NCBI GenBank assembly: GCA_027886185.1
Contig: WOAB01000226.1
Span: forward strand, 434,001-498,000
DNA from: Rheum nobile
Lineage: Eukaryota; Streptophyta; Magnoliopsida; Caryophyllales; Polygonaceae
DNA: 64,000 bases
Reading direction: 5' to 3'
In this document: positions 1 through 12,500 of the stretch, in pieces
How positions within the stretch are numbered: position 1 is the first letter of the stretch
Layout of the letters: the number at the start of each line of letters is the position of its first letter
The notes under the pieces: model-generated
Told to the model about the DNA's origin: nothing
The model's database searches: none
Seen by the model: the letters and a program-made list of their open reading frames with translations, nothing else
Position numbers and translations under genes: made by a program

Positions 1-42
1 TTTATATGATCTTAATGACACTTCTAGACACTATAAAATGAT

Positions 43-545
43 AATGACACTTCTAGCACCACAGTGACACTTTTATGGTGTCATTCCTAGTTTATATGAT
101 CTTAATGAAACTTTACATGCTTCATTCCAGTTTATATGACACTATAAAATGATAATGACACTTTTTTATCCACAGTTGTCGATTATATATTTTGTTTAAT
201 GACACTTCTAACACCACAGTGACACTTTTATGGTGTCATTCCTAGTTTATATGATCTTAATGAAACTTTCCATGCTTCATTCCAGTTTATATGACACTAT
301 AAAATGATAATGACACTTTTTTATCCACAGTTGTCGATTATATATTTTGTTTAATGACACTTCTAGCACCACAGTGACACTTTTATGGTGTCATTCCTAG
401 TTTATATGATCTTAATGAAACTTTCCATGCTTCATTCCAGTTTATATGACACTATAAAATGATAATGACACTTTTTTATCCACGGCTGTCGATTATATAT
501 TTTGTTTAATGACACTTCTAGCACCACAGTGACACTTTTTTATAT
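43..545. repeat. 155-bp tandem repeat array, about 3.3 copies
   Basis: Units begin at 43, 198, 353 and 508 (AATGACACTTCTA start), a regular period of 155 bp; the last copy is truncated. Each unit contains several AATGACAC or GTGTCATT motifs plus a conserved TTATCCAC(A/G)G(T/C)TGTCG stretch. Copies differ by only a few substitutions, so they arose by recent local duplication. The array lies just upstream of the DUF1985-Ulp1 start codon and probably continues beyond the left edge. Confidence 0.9.
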
Positions 546-583
546 GCTTATAATGACATTTTATACAAAATGCAGGTTTGAGC

Positions 584-3500
584 ATGTCTACGATCAAGTG
601 CAAATATTTTATTAATCCGGCAGATCGCTTTATGGCGAGGATTAATTTGTACCAAAGGCAGAATTTGTTTGATCTTTTGAAGGAAAATCTTACCCCATCT
701 GATTGGGATACGATGTGCAATGGCTACTTTGGTCCTATTGTACAACTTGAATATAAACTGAAGTTACATGCTCAAATAATGCATTATGTGTTGTTAAATG
801 AGATAATGACTAAGAAAACAAAAGAATTGTGGTTTCTAGTTTGAGGCAATATCACTCATTTCTCAATAAAGGAGTTTGCTGCTATAACTGGATTAAATTG
901 CAATGCTTCTGATTTTCCTTCAACACCCCTACCTGAGTTTGACACTAAAATTGAGCTGGGTATAAAAAGGTGTACTTATGAGAAACTTCTTGATATGTTT
1001 GTGAAAGAGAAAGATCCAGTGAGAAAGCTGAGGTTTGCTCACGTGTTGATCCTTGAGGGAGTGATATTGACTAAGCAGCGAGGCCATCCTATTGAATCCC
1101 ATGTGTTTTCTCTGGCATTTGATATGGAGTCATTTCATAAGCATCCATGGGGTAGGGAATCATACCTTCTCTTGATTAGATCACTTAGGCATGTCAATCG
1201 TGAAAACCGTGAAATAGATCAAAATTCAAGATTTGGTTATAATCTCTTTGGCTACCCGCTTGCTTTTCAGGTACTATTGACAATTTCTTATCCTGAATGA
1301 TACTTTTTCATACCTGCAATGCATTAGATATTATGTTTAGTGACACTATCCATGCTTGCTTTTCCAGAATCATAATGACACTTTACTAGATCTTTTAATG
1401 ACACTTTCCATGCTTTTAATGACACTATCCATGCTTACAATGACACTTTCCATTCCAGTTTATGACACTTTATTCCCAATGACACTTTATTCACTGTGGC
1501 TTGTTATTTTTGTTTGGGGTTATGACACTATTTTTATATGTTGCATCATAATGACACTTTTTTAGAATTTATGTTAGTTCATATGCTTATAATGACACTA
1601 TCAACACTTCATTCCAGTTTATATGACACTTTTTGGAGTTTATTTTTATATGTTGTTTCACTTTTTAATGACACTTTTAATTGTTACAGCTGTGGATACT
1701 GGAGACATTCCCAAATTTTATTGATGTTGCTCATTTCTCATGCAAACCTAAAAACACATTGCCATATTGTCTCCGGTGGAGTAGTACAGATGACGAAAAG
1801 CTTGCCACACGGTTGCAGGTTTTTAATGCCGCTAACGATCCAGAATTTGTATGTATCATTTTCTACATTTGTATTATTTAACAATTCAATTCATTACTTT
1901 GATGTCTAATATAGTTTCTGACACTTTTTCCCTTTTTTTTGTCTCTTTCAGTCTTCTGTTTTACCATCTCCTGCTGTGTTGGAACAATTCAAGGACGTTG
2001 GTTTCACAACGGAAGTGGCTGATGAAGACTTCGATGCGGTAGCTGAAAGTTGGATGTCTGGTGAAGAGGGTCTTGTTATAAAAGGCGAGTATGACGATGA
2101 TGATGATGATGACTTTGAATCACCACCAAAAAATTTGTGCATAGGTTTTCATCAAACTGATGAGGAGAATAAGGTCAACCCAATTGAATTAGTAAAGCTG
2201 GACAAAGGGAAACATGTATGTGGTGGAAGACTTCAACTTCGTAGGAAGTCAGCTGCTAAAAAAATTAAGTTTGAAGAGGAGTGCAAGAGTGAAAAGAAGG
2301 AAAAGAGGGAACAGAAGGAAAAGAAGGCTAAGAAGGTAATGACACAATTTTCTAATGATATTTTAGTGGCATATTTGTTTGGTAATGACAGTTTATGACA
2401 CTTTTCTTTTCTGAATTTTGGATGACACTATTTGTAATCATACATTATGCAATATTTGTTTACTAATGACACTTTTCCTTTTTGATTTTAGTTGATATCC
2501 CTCTAATGACACTATTATATAATGACTGTTATGTGACATTTGTTAATGACACTTTATTACACTTTTATATTCTGATGTTGTAATGACACTACTTCTAATG
2601 ACACATTATGCATCACAATGACACTCTTCCTTCTTGGTTTTACTTGATATGAACACTATTATATAATGACAGTTTATGGCATATTTTTTAATGACACTTT
2701 ATTGCACTTTTCTATTCTGATGTTGTAATTACACTACTTCTAATGACACGTTGTAATACCCCTCATTTTAGTAAAGAGTATTTTGGTAATTTTCCAAACT
2801 CTTGTACTATAGTCGGATTATTTTCAGAGGAGTTCGGATTTTCTGTAAAATCCTTGATCTCCGTAATAATTCCTTGAGTGGTATAAAATATATTCGATGT
2901 ATTTTCGGGACTTAAAATATTTGTTTGGATACAAACATATAATTTCCGGGGTTAAAAACCATGCCCTTACTCAGGGTTGGATTATCTCTTGTGAGGAGAT
3001 ATTATCTCTTATGAGGAGATATTATAAAAGCTTATAACGTAAATGTACGTTTTGGAATTAAATAAGATAAGTGCGATTAGGCACATAATTAATGAACCTT
3101 GGGCGAGAAGTACAATGTGGAAACTCGTCTGGGCTTCGATTAGAGTAAGTCCACCTTCCGAATCTGAATTCGCATTATACGGTGAGGTTGGTCGTGGACC
3201 CAAATAGTCAAGTCGCTTTTAAACGTTTGCGTGAAACTTTAATGTTCCCAAACAGTTGTCATACTTCCGATAAGACTCAATTCGTTGAAGTCTTCTCCTC
3301 ATATGTTTCCGTAAGACTCAATCTTTCAGAGTCTTCTCTTGATCATTCTATTTCGTATATTTCAGTAGAAGTATTGAGGTTTACTATCGTCATCGGCTTT
3401 CATTCGAGAAGTGATGGGTCTAACCTAATACGACTACTTAGAACCTTTCTGTTTAACCCTTGCATAGTCTTTCATTAGACTAACCAACCGGTTATATTCC

Positions 3501-6500
3501 CTTGCATGGTTGGCTGGTGTCATCCGTCTCATACGGCACATCAGATAAACTGCAGTTCCATGAAGGCTAGAAACGACGGTGAAGGCAGATGGAATTTTGA
3601 AGTGTTTTACCAAGGTTGAGATCCTAGGCGTGTGATCGCTAGATCAAGACTTTTGTGTCATTTATTTTAAAAAGACTTCCGCTGTATTAAGACTTCCGTT
3701 GTAATATATTTTGGTTGTATTTGGATTATGGATGAAATTCCGAAACTTTGATTTAATCCAATACTATGACATTTCGTATTATAAATGTTGTTTTATGATT
3801 TGTATAAACTGGTTAAGCCTTGGGTGGCTTCGGATGTGGAATTTGAGGTCACTGGCGGTGATACCTTTCAAGGATATATTTTGGGGTGTTACAGATTTGG
3901 TATCAGAGCCGAATTTTTTTTTTTAAAATGGGTTGGGATTTTATAAATCATTTACTCGTTTTGAACTGAAAAATATTTTCGAAGGATTTGAATTTCCAAA
4001 TAAAAAATTTCGCTTGGAAAAAAAAAACTCTGCCGTTCAAGTCGTGCCTTCTTTAGTCTAATATAGTAAGTTCGCTTCTATATTTAGAAAGATTAACTCT
4101 ATTTTCGTCGCCCGTAGATATGGGTGCATTCTGTTCTCTTCAAAGAAACTCGGAAGAAGCCGAGGTGGCTCCGCCATCTCCAGTGAGGCTTGAGTTCCCG
4201 ATTCCCCTACGATGCTTTGAGGTCAGGGAACCCAGTAGTCCACCTGAAGAGGTGAAGACCGTACTCCCTGAGTCGGTAGTGTTCGTGTCCGATAATACCG
4301 AGGTTCCTGTGGCAGAGCCCGAGGAGGAGCTGAGGGAGGACACTGAGGATGAAGGGGAGCCGTCAGAGTACGCAAGAGGGTACTTTGACGATGACTTCAT
4401 GATCGAGTCTATTCCCGAGGAGGATCTGGAAGAGGATCCTGAGGAAGATCCGGAAGAGGAAGAGGATCCCGAGGAGGACCTCGAGGAGCAAGGCTATGAG
4501 TCCAATGGCCTAGAACACTTACTGATGGACTGTGAGGACCCGAGGGTGCAGTTCATTCCCCCTAGTCCGGAATTTCCACCTGAGCGGGAGTATTCACCAT
4601 TGTCTCCTGTCACTTGGGAGGCGATTAGTGTTGAAGTGCATCACCAGGTGGATGAGACGGTTGAACGTGCTCGTTTGAGGGCAAGGCCATGGGAGTAGAT
4701 GGGTACACCAATTGTAGTCCCGACTCAACGGACTAGGCCAAGATCCCAATTGCAGGAGGGACGACTAGAGGAGTGGTCGAACGCCCTAAACGACATGGAG
4801 GAGAGGACCTTCGAGACTGAGGTCGGTCTCACCCGAATGATTGGGGACGTCCGCGAACTCCAAGAGTACATCCGCCAAGCAAGATTGCTACTCGATCCTT
4901 TGTATGGGGTGAATAGGGCAGACTTCCAACCAGGATTTCTGGAGGAGTTTTGCTACCCACTGGGATCTGATGAGATTGGTCAGAGTGTTCCCGCGCCTAG
5001 GGTAAGGCCGAGGGCACCAGGACCAAGGGATGAGCCGTGTGCTCCAGGGCCGAGCAGGGTGAGAAGTCCATCGTCGGATTCCGATGGTAAACCCCGTTCG
5101 AAGAAGACTCGTATGAGAAGTTTGCCTTACAGGAAACGTTTTAGGGCGCCATGATAAGGGCCAATGTTGACTTTAGTAGTTCCCATTCTTTTATCTCGGA
5201 GAGTTGTGTTAGTAAGGTAGGCTTAGTATGCAACGAGGTTTGTGAGTCTTTCGTTGTGAATCTTCCTAATGGTGAACATTTAGTGGGCACCAAGCGTCTG
5301 TCAGAATTTCCGATTACCATCCAGGGTAAGAAGTTCGAAGCAGATTTGATCTGTATAGCCATGGCTCCATACGACATTATTCTCGATATGGATTGGCTGA
5401 CGCGTCATGGGGCGGTAATCGATTTTAGCTTAAGAACTATGATGGTGTCATCTGGGGGCCAGTTTATATGCAAATTCAAGGGTCGTAATGACGCTGATAA
5501 CGGCAGGCTTATCAATGCGATGGCTGCGTTTAAGCTACTTCGACAAGGTTATGTCGGGTACCTGTGCTATCTGGACGAGCCCAAGAAAGATGAGCCATCA
5601 GTTCTTGATATTCCAGTCATTCATGAGTTTCCGGATGTCTTTTCAGAGGAAATTCCTGGTTTACCCCGTATCGTGGCGTGGAGTTTACCATTGATCTCGA
5701 GCCTGGTACCGCGCCGATCTCTAAGGCACCGTACCGGATGGCTCCTATTGAGATGCAAGAGTTGGAGAAGCAACTCGAGGATCTTCTTGAGAAGGGCTAT
5801 ATAAGGCCGAGCGCATCACCTTGGGGCGCTCCGGTCTTGTTCGTCAAGAAGAAGGATGGATCGTTTCGACTTTGTATCGACTATCGAGAGTTGAATAAAG
5901 TCACGATCAAGAACAAGTATCCGTTGCCAAGGATTGATGATCTGTTGGATCAACTGCAGGGAGCAAAAGTCTTTTCCAAAATCGATCTGAGATCTGGTTA
6001 CCATCAGCTCAGGATTCGTGAGGAAGATATTTCGAGGACTGCTTTTCGGACGAGATATGGTCACTACGAGTTCGTAGTCATGCCATTTGGACTTACCAAT
6101 GCTCCAACAGTTTTCATGGATCTAATGTTTCCACCAATACTTGGATAAGTTCGTAGTGGTCTTTATCGACGACATTTTGATCTATTCCCCAAGCGAGGAA
6201 GCTCACGAGGAACATCTTCGGATTACTTTGTCAATCCTTAGACGAAATCATCTTTACGCAAAGTTGTCTAAGTGTGACTTCTGGATCAAGGAAGTGGCTT
6301 TCTTAGGCCATGTGATCAATGAGAATGGGGTTATGGTTGATCCCCAGAAGATTGAAGCGGTAGCAAATTGGAAACGGCCTCAAAATGTGAAGGAGGTGCA
6401 CAGTTTTCTTGGACTTGCTGGATATTATAGACGGTTCGTGAAGGGATTTTCTAAGATCGCTCTACCTATGACCGGTTTGCTTCGCAAAGTCCACAAGAAG

Positions 6501-9500
6501 TTTGTCTGGGATGACAAGTGCGAGGCCAGTTTTCAGAAGTTGAAGCAGTGTCTGACCTTTGCACCAGTGTTAGCGCTACCGGAAGGAAATGATGGTTATG
6601 TGGTCTATAGTGATGCTTCGAAGAGTGGTTTGGGATGTGTGTTAATGCAAAGAGGCAAGGTTATTGCATACGCATCTAGACAATTGAAAACCTATGAAGA
6701 AAACTATCCGATGCATGATATGGAATTAGCAGCAGTAATGTTTGCATTAAAGATTTGGAGACACTATCTCTATGGTGTGAGATGCCAAGTCTTAACTGAC
6801 CATAAAAGTCTCAAGTACGTGTTCACTCAGAAGGAGCTGAATATGAGACAACGTCGCTGGTTAGAGCTACTCAAAGACTACAACATCGAGTTGTTATATC
6901 ATCCGGGCAAGGCTAATGTAGTAGCTGATGCATTGAGCCGGAAGACGACGCACGAGACTGTAGTGGCTCTACTTACTGCTCAGACCAAGATGAACCAAAG
7001 GTTGTGCGAGATGGAAGTCTTGTACGATCAACATCAAGGATACCTGAGTATGCTTGAGATTCAAGCTACGCTACTTGATCAAATCAAGGAGAAGCACGTT
7101 GATGACGTGGTCATGGTAAAGCTAAGCAGTGAAGTAATGGACGGGAAAAGCTCCCGGTTTCGTGATTCAGGAAGATGGATCACTCTGGTTTCAGCACCGG
7201 ATTTGTGTGCCTAACGTTGATGGCCTTCGCCAGTTGGTGATGAAGGAGGCCCATTCGTTAGTCTATTCTGTACATCCAGGCTCTAGCAAGATGTACAAGG
7301 ACCTCAGGAAGAAGTTATGGTGGCCCAACATGAAGTGGGATATAACAGAGTTTGTGGCAAAATGCTTGACTTGTCAAAAGGTCAAGATAGAATACCGTAG
7401 ACCTGGTGGTGAGTTGCTACCTCTCTCAGTGCCAGAATGGAAATGGGAGAATATTGCTATGGATTTCGTCACAGGATTGCCAAAAACTCAAAGTCAAAAG
7501 GATGCGATATGGGTAATCATTGACAGGCTCACGAAGAGTGTTCACTTCGTGGCTATCAAGTCAACATGGGGAACCCAGAAGCTATCTGAAGTGTTTCTAC
7601 ACGAGATTGTCCATTTGCATGGTACACAAAGACCATTGTATCAGATCGTGATGGCCGATTCATGTCGAGATTCTGGAAGAAACTCCACAAGGCCATGGGA
7701 ACCGAGTTAAGATTCAGTACTGCGTTTCATCCTCAGACCGATGGACAGTCTGAAAGGACCATCCAGACCTTGGAAGACATGCTGAGAGCTTGTGTACTCG
7801 ATCGTCCGACTAGCTGGGAGAACAGCCTGAGTGTGATTGAGTTCACATACAATAACAGCTGATATGCTACCATTAAGATGGATCCATTCGAGGCTTTGTA
7901 CGGTCGAAGGTGCAGATCTCTGATTTGTTGGGATGAGAATGCCGACAAGGTTCTGCTAGGACCGGAGTTAGTCGAAAGGACTGCCTCGGACATTGCTTTA
8001 ATTAGACAAAGGATGTTGACAGCTCAGAGTCGACAAAAGTCTTATGCAGATCTGAAGCGTAGGAATGTCGAGTTTGAGGTTGGTGACAAAGTATTTGTCA
8101 GGGTGTCGCCATCCAAAGGTGTGTTAGATTCGGTAAGCGTGGGAAGCTTAACCCTCGCTACGTGGGACCGTTTGAGATCCTTGACAGAGTTGGGTCTCTA
8201 GCGTATCGATTGGCATTGCCGCCGTCAGCACATCCAGTGCATAACGTGTTCCACGTATCTTTGTTGAGAAAGTACGTGCCAGATGAGTCTCATGTGCTGA
8301 GTTATGAAGACATTGAGATTCGGGCAAATGGTACCTACGAGGAGATACCGGTGCGTATTCTCGAGCGCCGTGAGAAGCAGTTGCGCAGCAAGGTGATACC
8401 TTTGGTACGGATTTTATGGTCCAAGTCAGGAACTGAAGAGGTTACTTGGGAAACCTGGGAGACTGAGGCGGATATGCTTAGTCGTTTTCCCGAGCTATTT
8501 TCGGCCTAGTTTCGGGGTCAAAACTTTTTTTTAAGGGGGGGGTGATGTAATACCCCTCATTTTAGTAAAGAGTATTTTGGTAATTTTCCAAACTCTCGTA
8601 CTGTAGTTGGATTATTTTCAGAGGAGTTCGGATTTTCTGTAAAATCCTTGATCTCCGTAATAATTCCTTGAGTGGTATAAAATACATTCGATGTATTTTC
8701 GGGACTTAGAATATTTGTTTGGATACAAACATATAATTTCCGGGGTTAAAAACCATGCCCTTACTCAGGGTTGGATTATCTCTTGTGAGGAGATATCCCT
8801 TTTACATCTCTTGTGAGGAGATATTATCTCTTGTGAAGAGATATTATAAAAGCTTTTAACGTAAATGTACGTTTTGGAATTAAATAATATAAGTGCGATT
8901 AGGCACATAATTAATGAACCTTGGGCGAGAAGTACAACGTGGAAACTCGTCTGGGCTTCGATTAGAGTAAGTCCACCTTCCGAATCTGAATTCGCATTAT
9001 GCGGTGAGGTTGGTCGTGGACCCAAATAGTCAAGTCGCTTTTAAACGTTTGCGTGAAACTTTAATGTTCCCAAACACTTGCCATACTTCCGATAAGACTC
9101 AATTCATTGGAGTCTTCTCTTCATATGTTTCTGTAAGACTCAATCTTTCTGAGTCTTCTCTTGATCATTCTATTTCGTATATTTCAGTAGAAGTATTGAG
9201 GTTTACTATCGTCATCGGCTTTCATTCGAGAAGCGATGGGTCTAACCTAATACGACTACTTAGAACCTTTCTGTTTAACCATTGCATAGTCTTTCATTAG
9301 ACTAACCAACCGGTTATATTCCCTTGCATTGTTGGCTGGTGTCATCCGTCTCATACGGCACATCAGATAAACTGCAGTTCCATGAAGGCTAGAAACGACG
9401 GTGAAGGCAGATGGAATTTTGAAGTGTTTTACCAAGGTTGAGATCCTAGGCGTGTGATCGCTAGATCAAGACTTTTGTGTCATTTATTTTAAAAAGACTT

Positions 9501-12500
9501 CCGTTGTATTAAGACTTCCGCTGTAATATATTTTGGTTGTATTTGGATTATGGATGAAATTCTGAAACTTTGATTTAATCCAATACTATGACATTTCGTA
9601 TTATAAATGTTGTTTTATGATTTGTATAAACTGGTTAAGCCTTGGGTGGCTTCGGATGTGGAATCTGAGGTCACTGGCGGTGATACCTTTCAAGGATATA
9701 TTTGGGGGTGTTACACACATTATGCCATATGTGATTGTTAATGACACTTTGTACTAAACTTTGTGTTTTTGTGCAGAAATCATCATCCGTTGCCCGTTCA
9801 CTCAAGTTTAAATTCAAAGGCCCTGTTGTTAATGACACTCTACCAACGCAAGAGAAGATAGAAAAGAAGAAAGAGCCTCCTGCGAAGAAAGAAGAGAAGA
9901 AAGCATATGAGAGCCAAAATATTCCCGAGTGGGGACAAGTCCTTCTTGATAGTATGAAGGTTCAGCAGAGGGCCATGAGAGAGATTCAATTTGTTGTTAA
10001 TGACAACAAAGGCCAGATTGAAAAATTGCTCAAGAATGTTAAAAGTATTCTAACTCTTCTCATGGGTAGAAACGAACCTTCTACGGATGAAGAAGATGAT
10101 GATGATCTTATTGAAGTGAATCCTAAAGGAGGACAAGATGAGGAAACAATGGTTGAGGGTGAGACTGTACAATCTGTAGCACCTGAGAAGGATGAAAATT
10201 GTGTCGACAAGGCTGATGGAACTATGGTCCAAGAGGTGGCTGATGAACAAATGGTGGACAATGTACAAGTAGCACCTAAGGAGGATGGAAATTCTCTAAA
10301 CAAGGCTGACGAAACAATGGCACCTGATGAGGATGGAAATACGGTCAACAAGGAAGACGAAACAATGGTCGATAATGTTGATTCTGAGTCACTTGTGGCT
10401 TGTGGCAAAACTGTTGACTATGTTGAATCTCTAGTGATCGAAAATGCTGAAGAAACTTTGGTCGACAAGGTAACGACTGAGCCTGATCCATTTAAATTTG
10501 TCATTAATAGTGAGTGTGATATCCAAGACGGAACAACGTTTCAAAACATGGCTCTAGATGAAGTTGCCACTGATGCAATGGATGAAGATAAAATTATTGC
10601 TCAAATTGCCAAAGAAGTTATGTTGCATTCAAGTGATAGTGTAACAGCTGAAGATGTTCAAAAGAAATCATTGATTTGCATTCCAGGTAACTCGTATCAA
10701 TCCCAAATACTCTAACTATATATTATTTGTGTATTCAGAATTTAATGCTTTGCTGTGTTATGTTTTAGAATCTGTTACCGGTTGTTCCTCGAGCAAAGCT
10801 CAGCGTGACCAAAAATATGATACCTTGTTTGGAAATGATTGGAAGCAAGAAGAGGGAGATGCTGGGAAGGAAGAAGGAGATGCCGGGAAGCAAGAAGAGG
10901 GAGATGCTGGGAAGCAAGAAGAACGAGATGCTGGGAAGGAAGAAGGAGATACTGGGAAGCAAGAAGAGGGAGATGTTGGACAACAAGAAGAGGATAACGA
11001 TGGGAAGAAACAAGCGAAAACCATTCTTACTAAAAATAAGAAGGCCAAAAAGCGCAAGTACATTCCTCTTTCAAAGATACCTCGTTTTTCCTTCTATGAT
11101 AATACGGATCGTAAAGAACTCCATGACTTCCATCGTAATGGGTATGTATACTATTTTCTACTGATTATTATTATGGTTATGATATTTTCATTCAGAAATT
11201 TTAACTATGAACTTTCTTTTTTTCTATCAGTGATCGAGAAGATACATTCTGTGGACATGAAGTCGCTTTAAAGCCTGAATTCTTTGACAATCTTATGAAA
11301 AATGGATGTTGGCTAGGAGATGAGGTAAGTTGTGATTGCAATGACACTTTCTTGTATTGACACTTTATTTGTAATGACATTTTTCTTGCCTTGTGATGTT
11401 GTAATGACACTTTTGTTATTCCATGGCAGTGTCATTGCAATATCACAGTGTTGTACTTCAATGTTTCCTAATGACACTTTTTTGTTCAACAAACAGTGTC
11501 ACTTTAGTTTCAATAACACTTTTTTGTTCTACAATGACACTTTTATTTCAATGACACTTTCTTGTATTGACACTTTATTTTTAATGACACTTTTTCCTTT
11601 AGTGACTCTTTTGTTTCAATGACACTTTTTGTTCTTCAATGACACTTTAATTTCAATGACACTTTAATAATACAAATGACACTTTTTTCCTTCAGTGGCT
11701 CTTTTGTTTCAATGACACTTTTTGTTCTTCAATGACACTATTTAGTTTCAATGACACTTTTCATTCTAGCTTCTCACTTTAATTTCAGTGTCATTTTTCT
11801 GTTGTTATGTTGTAATGACACTTTTTTTATTCCATGACATTGTAATTACACTTTTCTGATTTGTTTACATGATCTTTGTACTAGTGAGACACTTTGATAC
11901 AATAACACTGTTTTGATTTGTTTACATGATCTTTGTTTTCTCAGCATATTAGTGAGGCTCTTTTTCACATGCGCAAGCGTATTCATGAAAATCCTGATTT
12001 GTTCAAGGACAATGTGGTTTTGGATTGGCTTTGGTACAAGAAGTTCAATGCCAATCAAATCAACAGATACATATCTGGTGAAGATAAGATTCCAGAGATG
12101 TTCAATTTGTATTTTGATGGTTCCAATCCAAACTATTTTGGCAAATCTTGGTACCATGGTGATACAAAGGTATACACACCATTTAATTTGGAGAATAAGC
12201 ATTGGATTGGTCTAGAAATCAACTTGGCTGAATCCAAAATCAGAGTATTGGATTGTGCTCATTATTTGTATAAGAACAACATGCTTAAGGCCTTCTTTCA
12301 ACCTTTGTTGGATTTCTTGCATGTTTTGATGCGTCGTACTGGGCGTTTCTCTCACCTTGGCACATTTGAAGAATCTTTTACCTGGTTCAGAGATATGTCT
12401 CTCCCGCAAGATTGTGCAAGGTAAACACACTTCTTTCCCTCCTCTATTACTTATTCAATTGATTGACACAATTTTCCATTTGTTATTATTTTACAGTGGC

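Larger units (their letters stand above)
2752..9715 (+). mobile_element. Ty3/gypsy LTR retrotransposon, Tekay/Del-type chromovirus, complete but inactive (element 1)
   Basis: It has both LTRs (TG..CA), a primer-binding site complementary to initiator Met-tRNA, an acidic ORF in the gag position, a degenerate protease-RT-RNase H-integrase polyprotein ending in a chromodomain-like tail, and a polypurine tract. By eye the LTRs differ at about two dozen substitutions over roughly 1.14 kb, around 2%, and the 3' LTR has an extra segment of about 28 bp near 8788-8816. The element is in the same orientation as the host intron. Several frameshifts and a nonsense codon make it non-autonomous. Confidence 0.93.

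Noticed and set aside
43..545. CRISPR-like array, because of regular repeats.
   Set aside because: Units are 155 bp with no short repeat/unique spacer structure, no cas genes, and the DNA is a plant nuclear transposon.
578..583. A TTG start at 578 for the DUF1985-Ulp1 gene.
   Set aside because: Eukaryotic initiation there is unlikely; the first in-frame ATG is at 584.
1356..1909. Plus-strand frames made of repeated MTLS-type peptides in intron 1 and around exon 2.
   Set aside because: They arise from reading the AATGACACT motif in one frame; flanking splice sites show this is intron.
3898..3909. A tRNA gene at the primer-binding site.
   Set aside because: Only the 12 bases complementary to the tRNA 3' end are present; no cloverleaf or Pol III boxes.
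4140..4400. Open frame on the minus strand opposite the acidic ORF of element 1 (Ser/Gly/Thr-rich).
   Set aside because: It is the antisense shadow of the Glu/Asp-rich plus-strand frame; the composition follows from GAG/GAA codons read in reverse, and there is no family motif.
10765..11063. Minus-strand Ser/Phe-rich frames opposite the KQEEGDAG repeat.
   Set aside because: Antisense of the coding minisatellite; no start context or independent signal.
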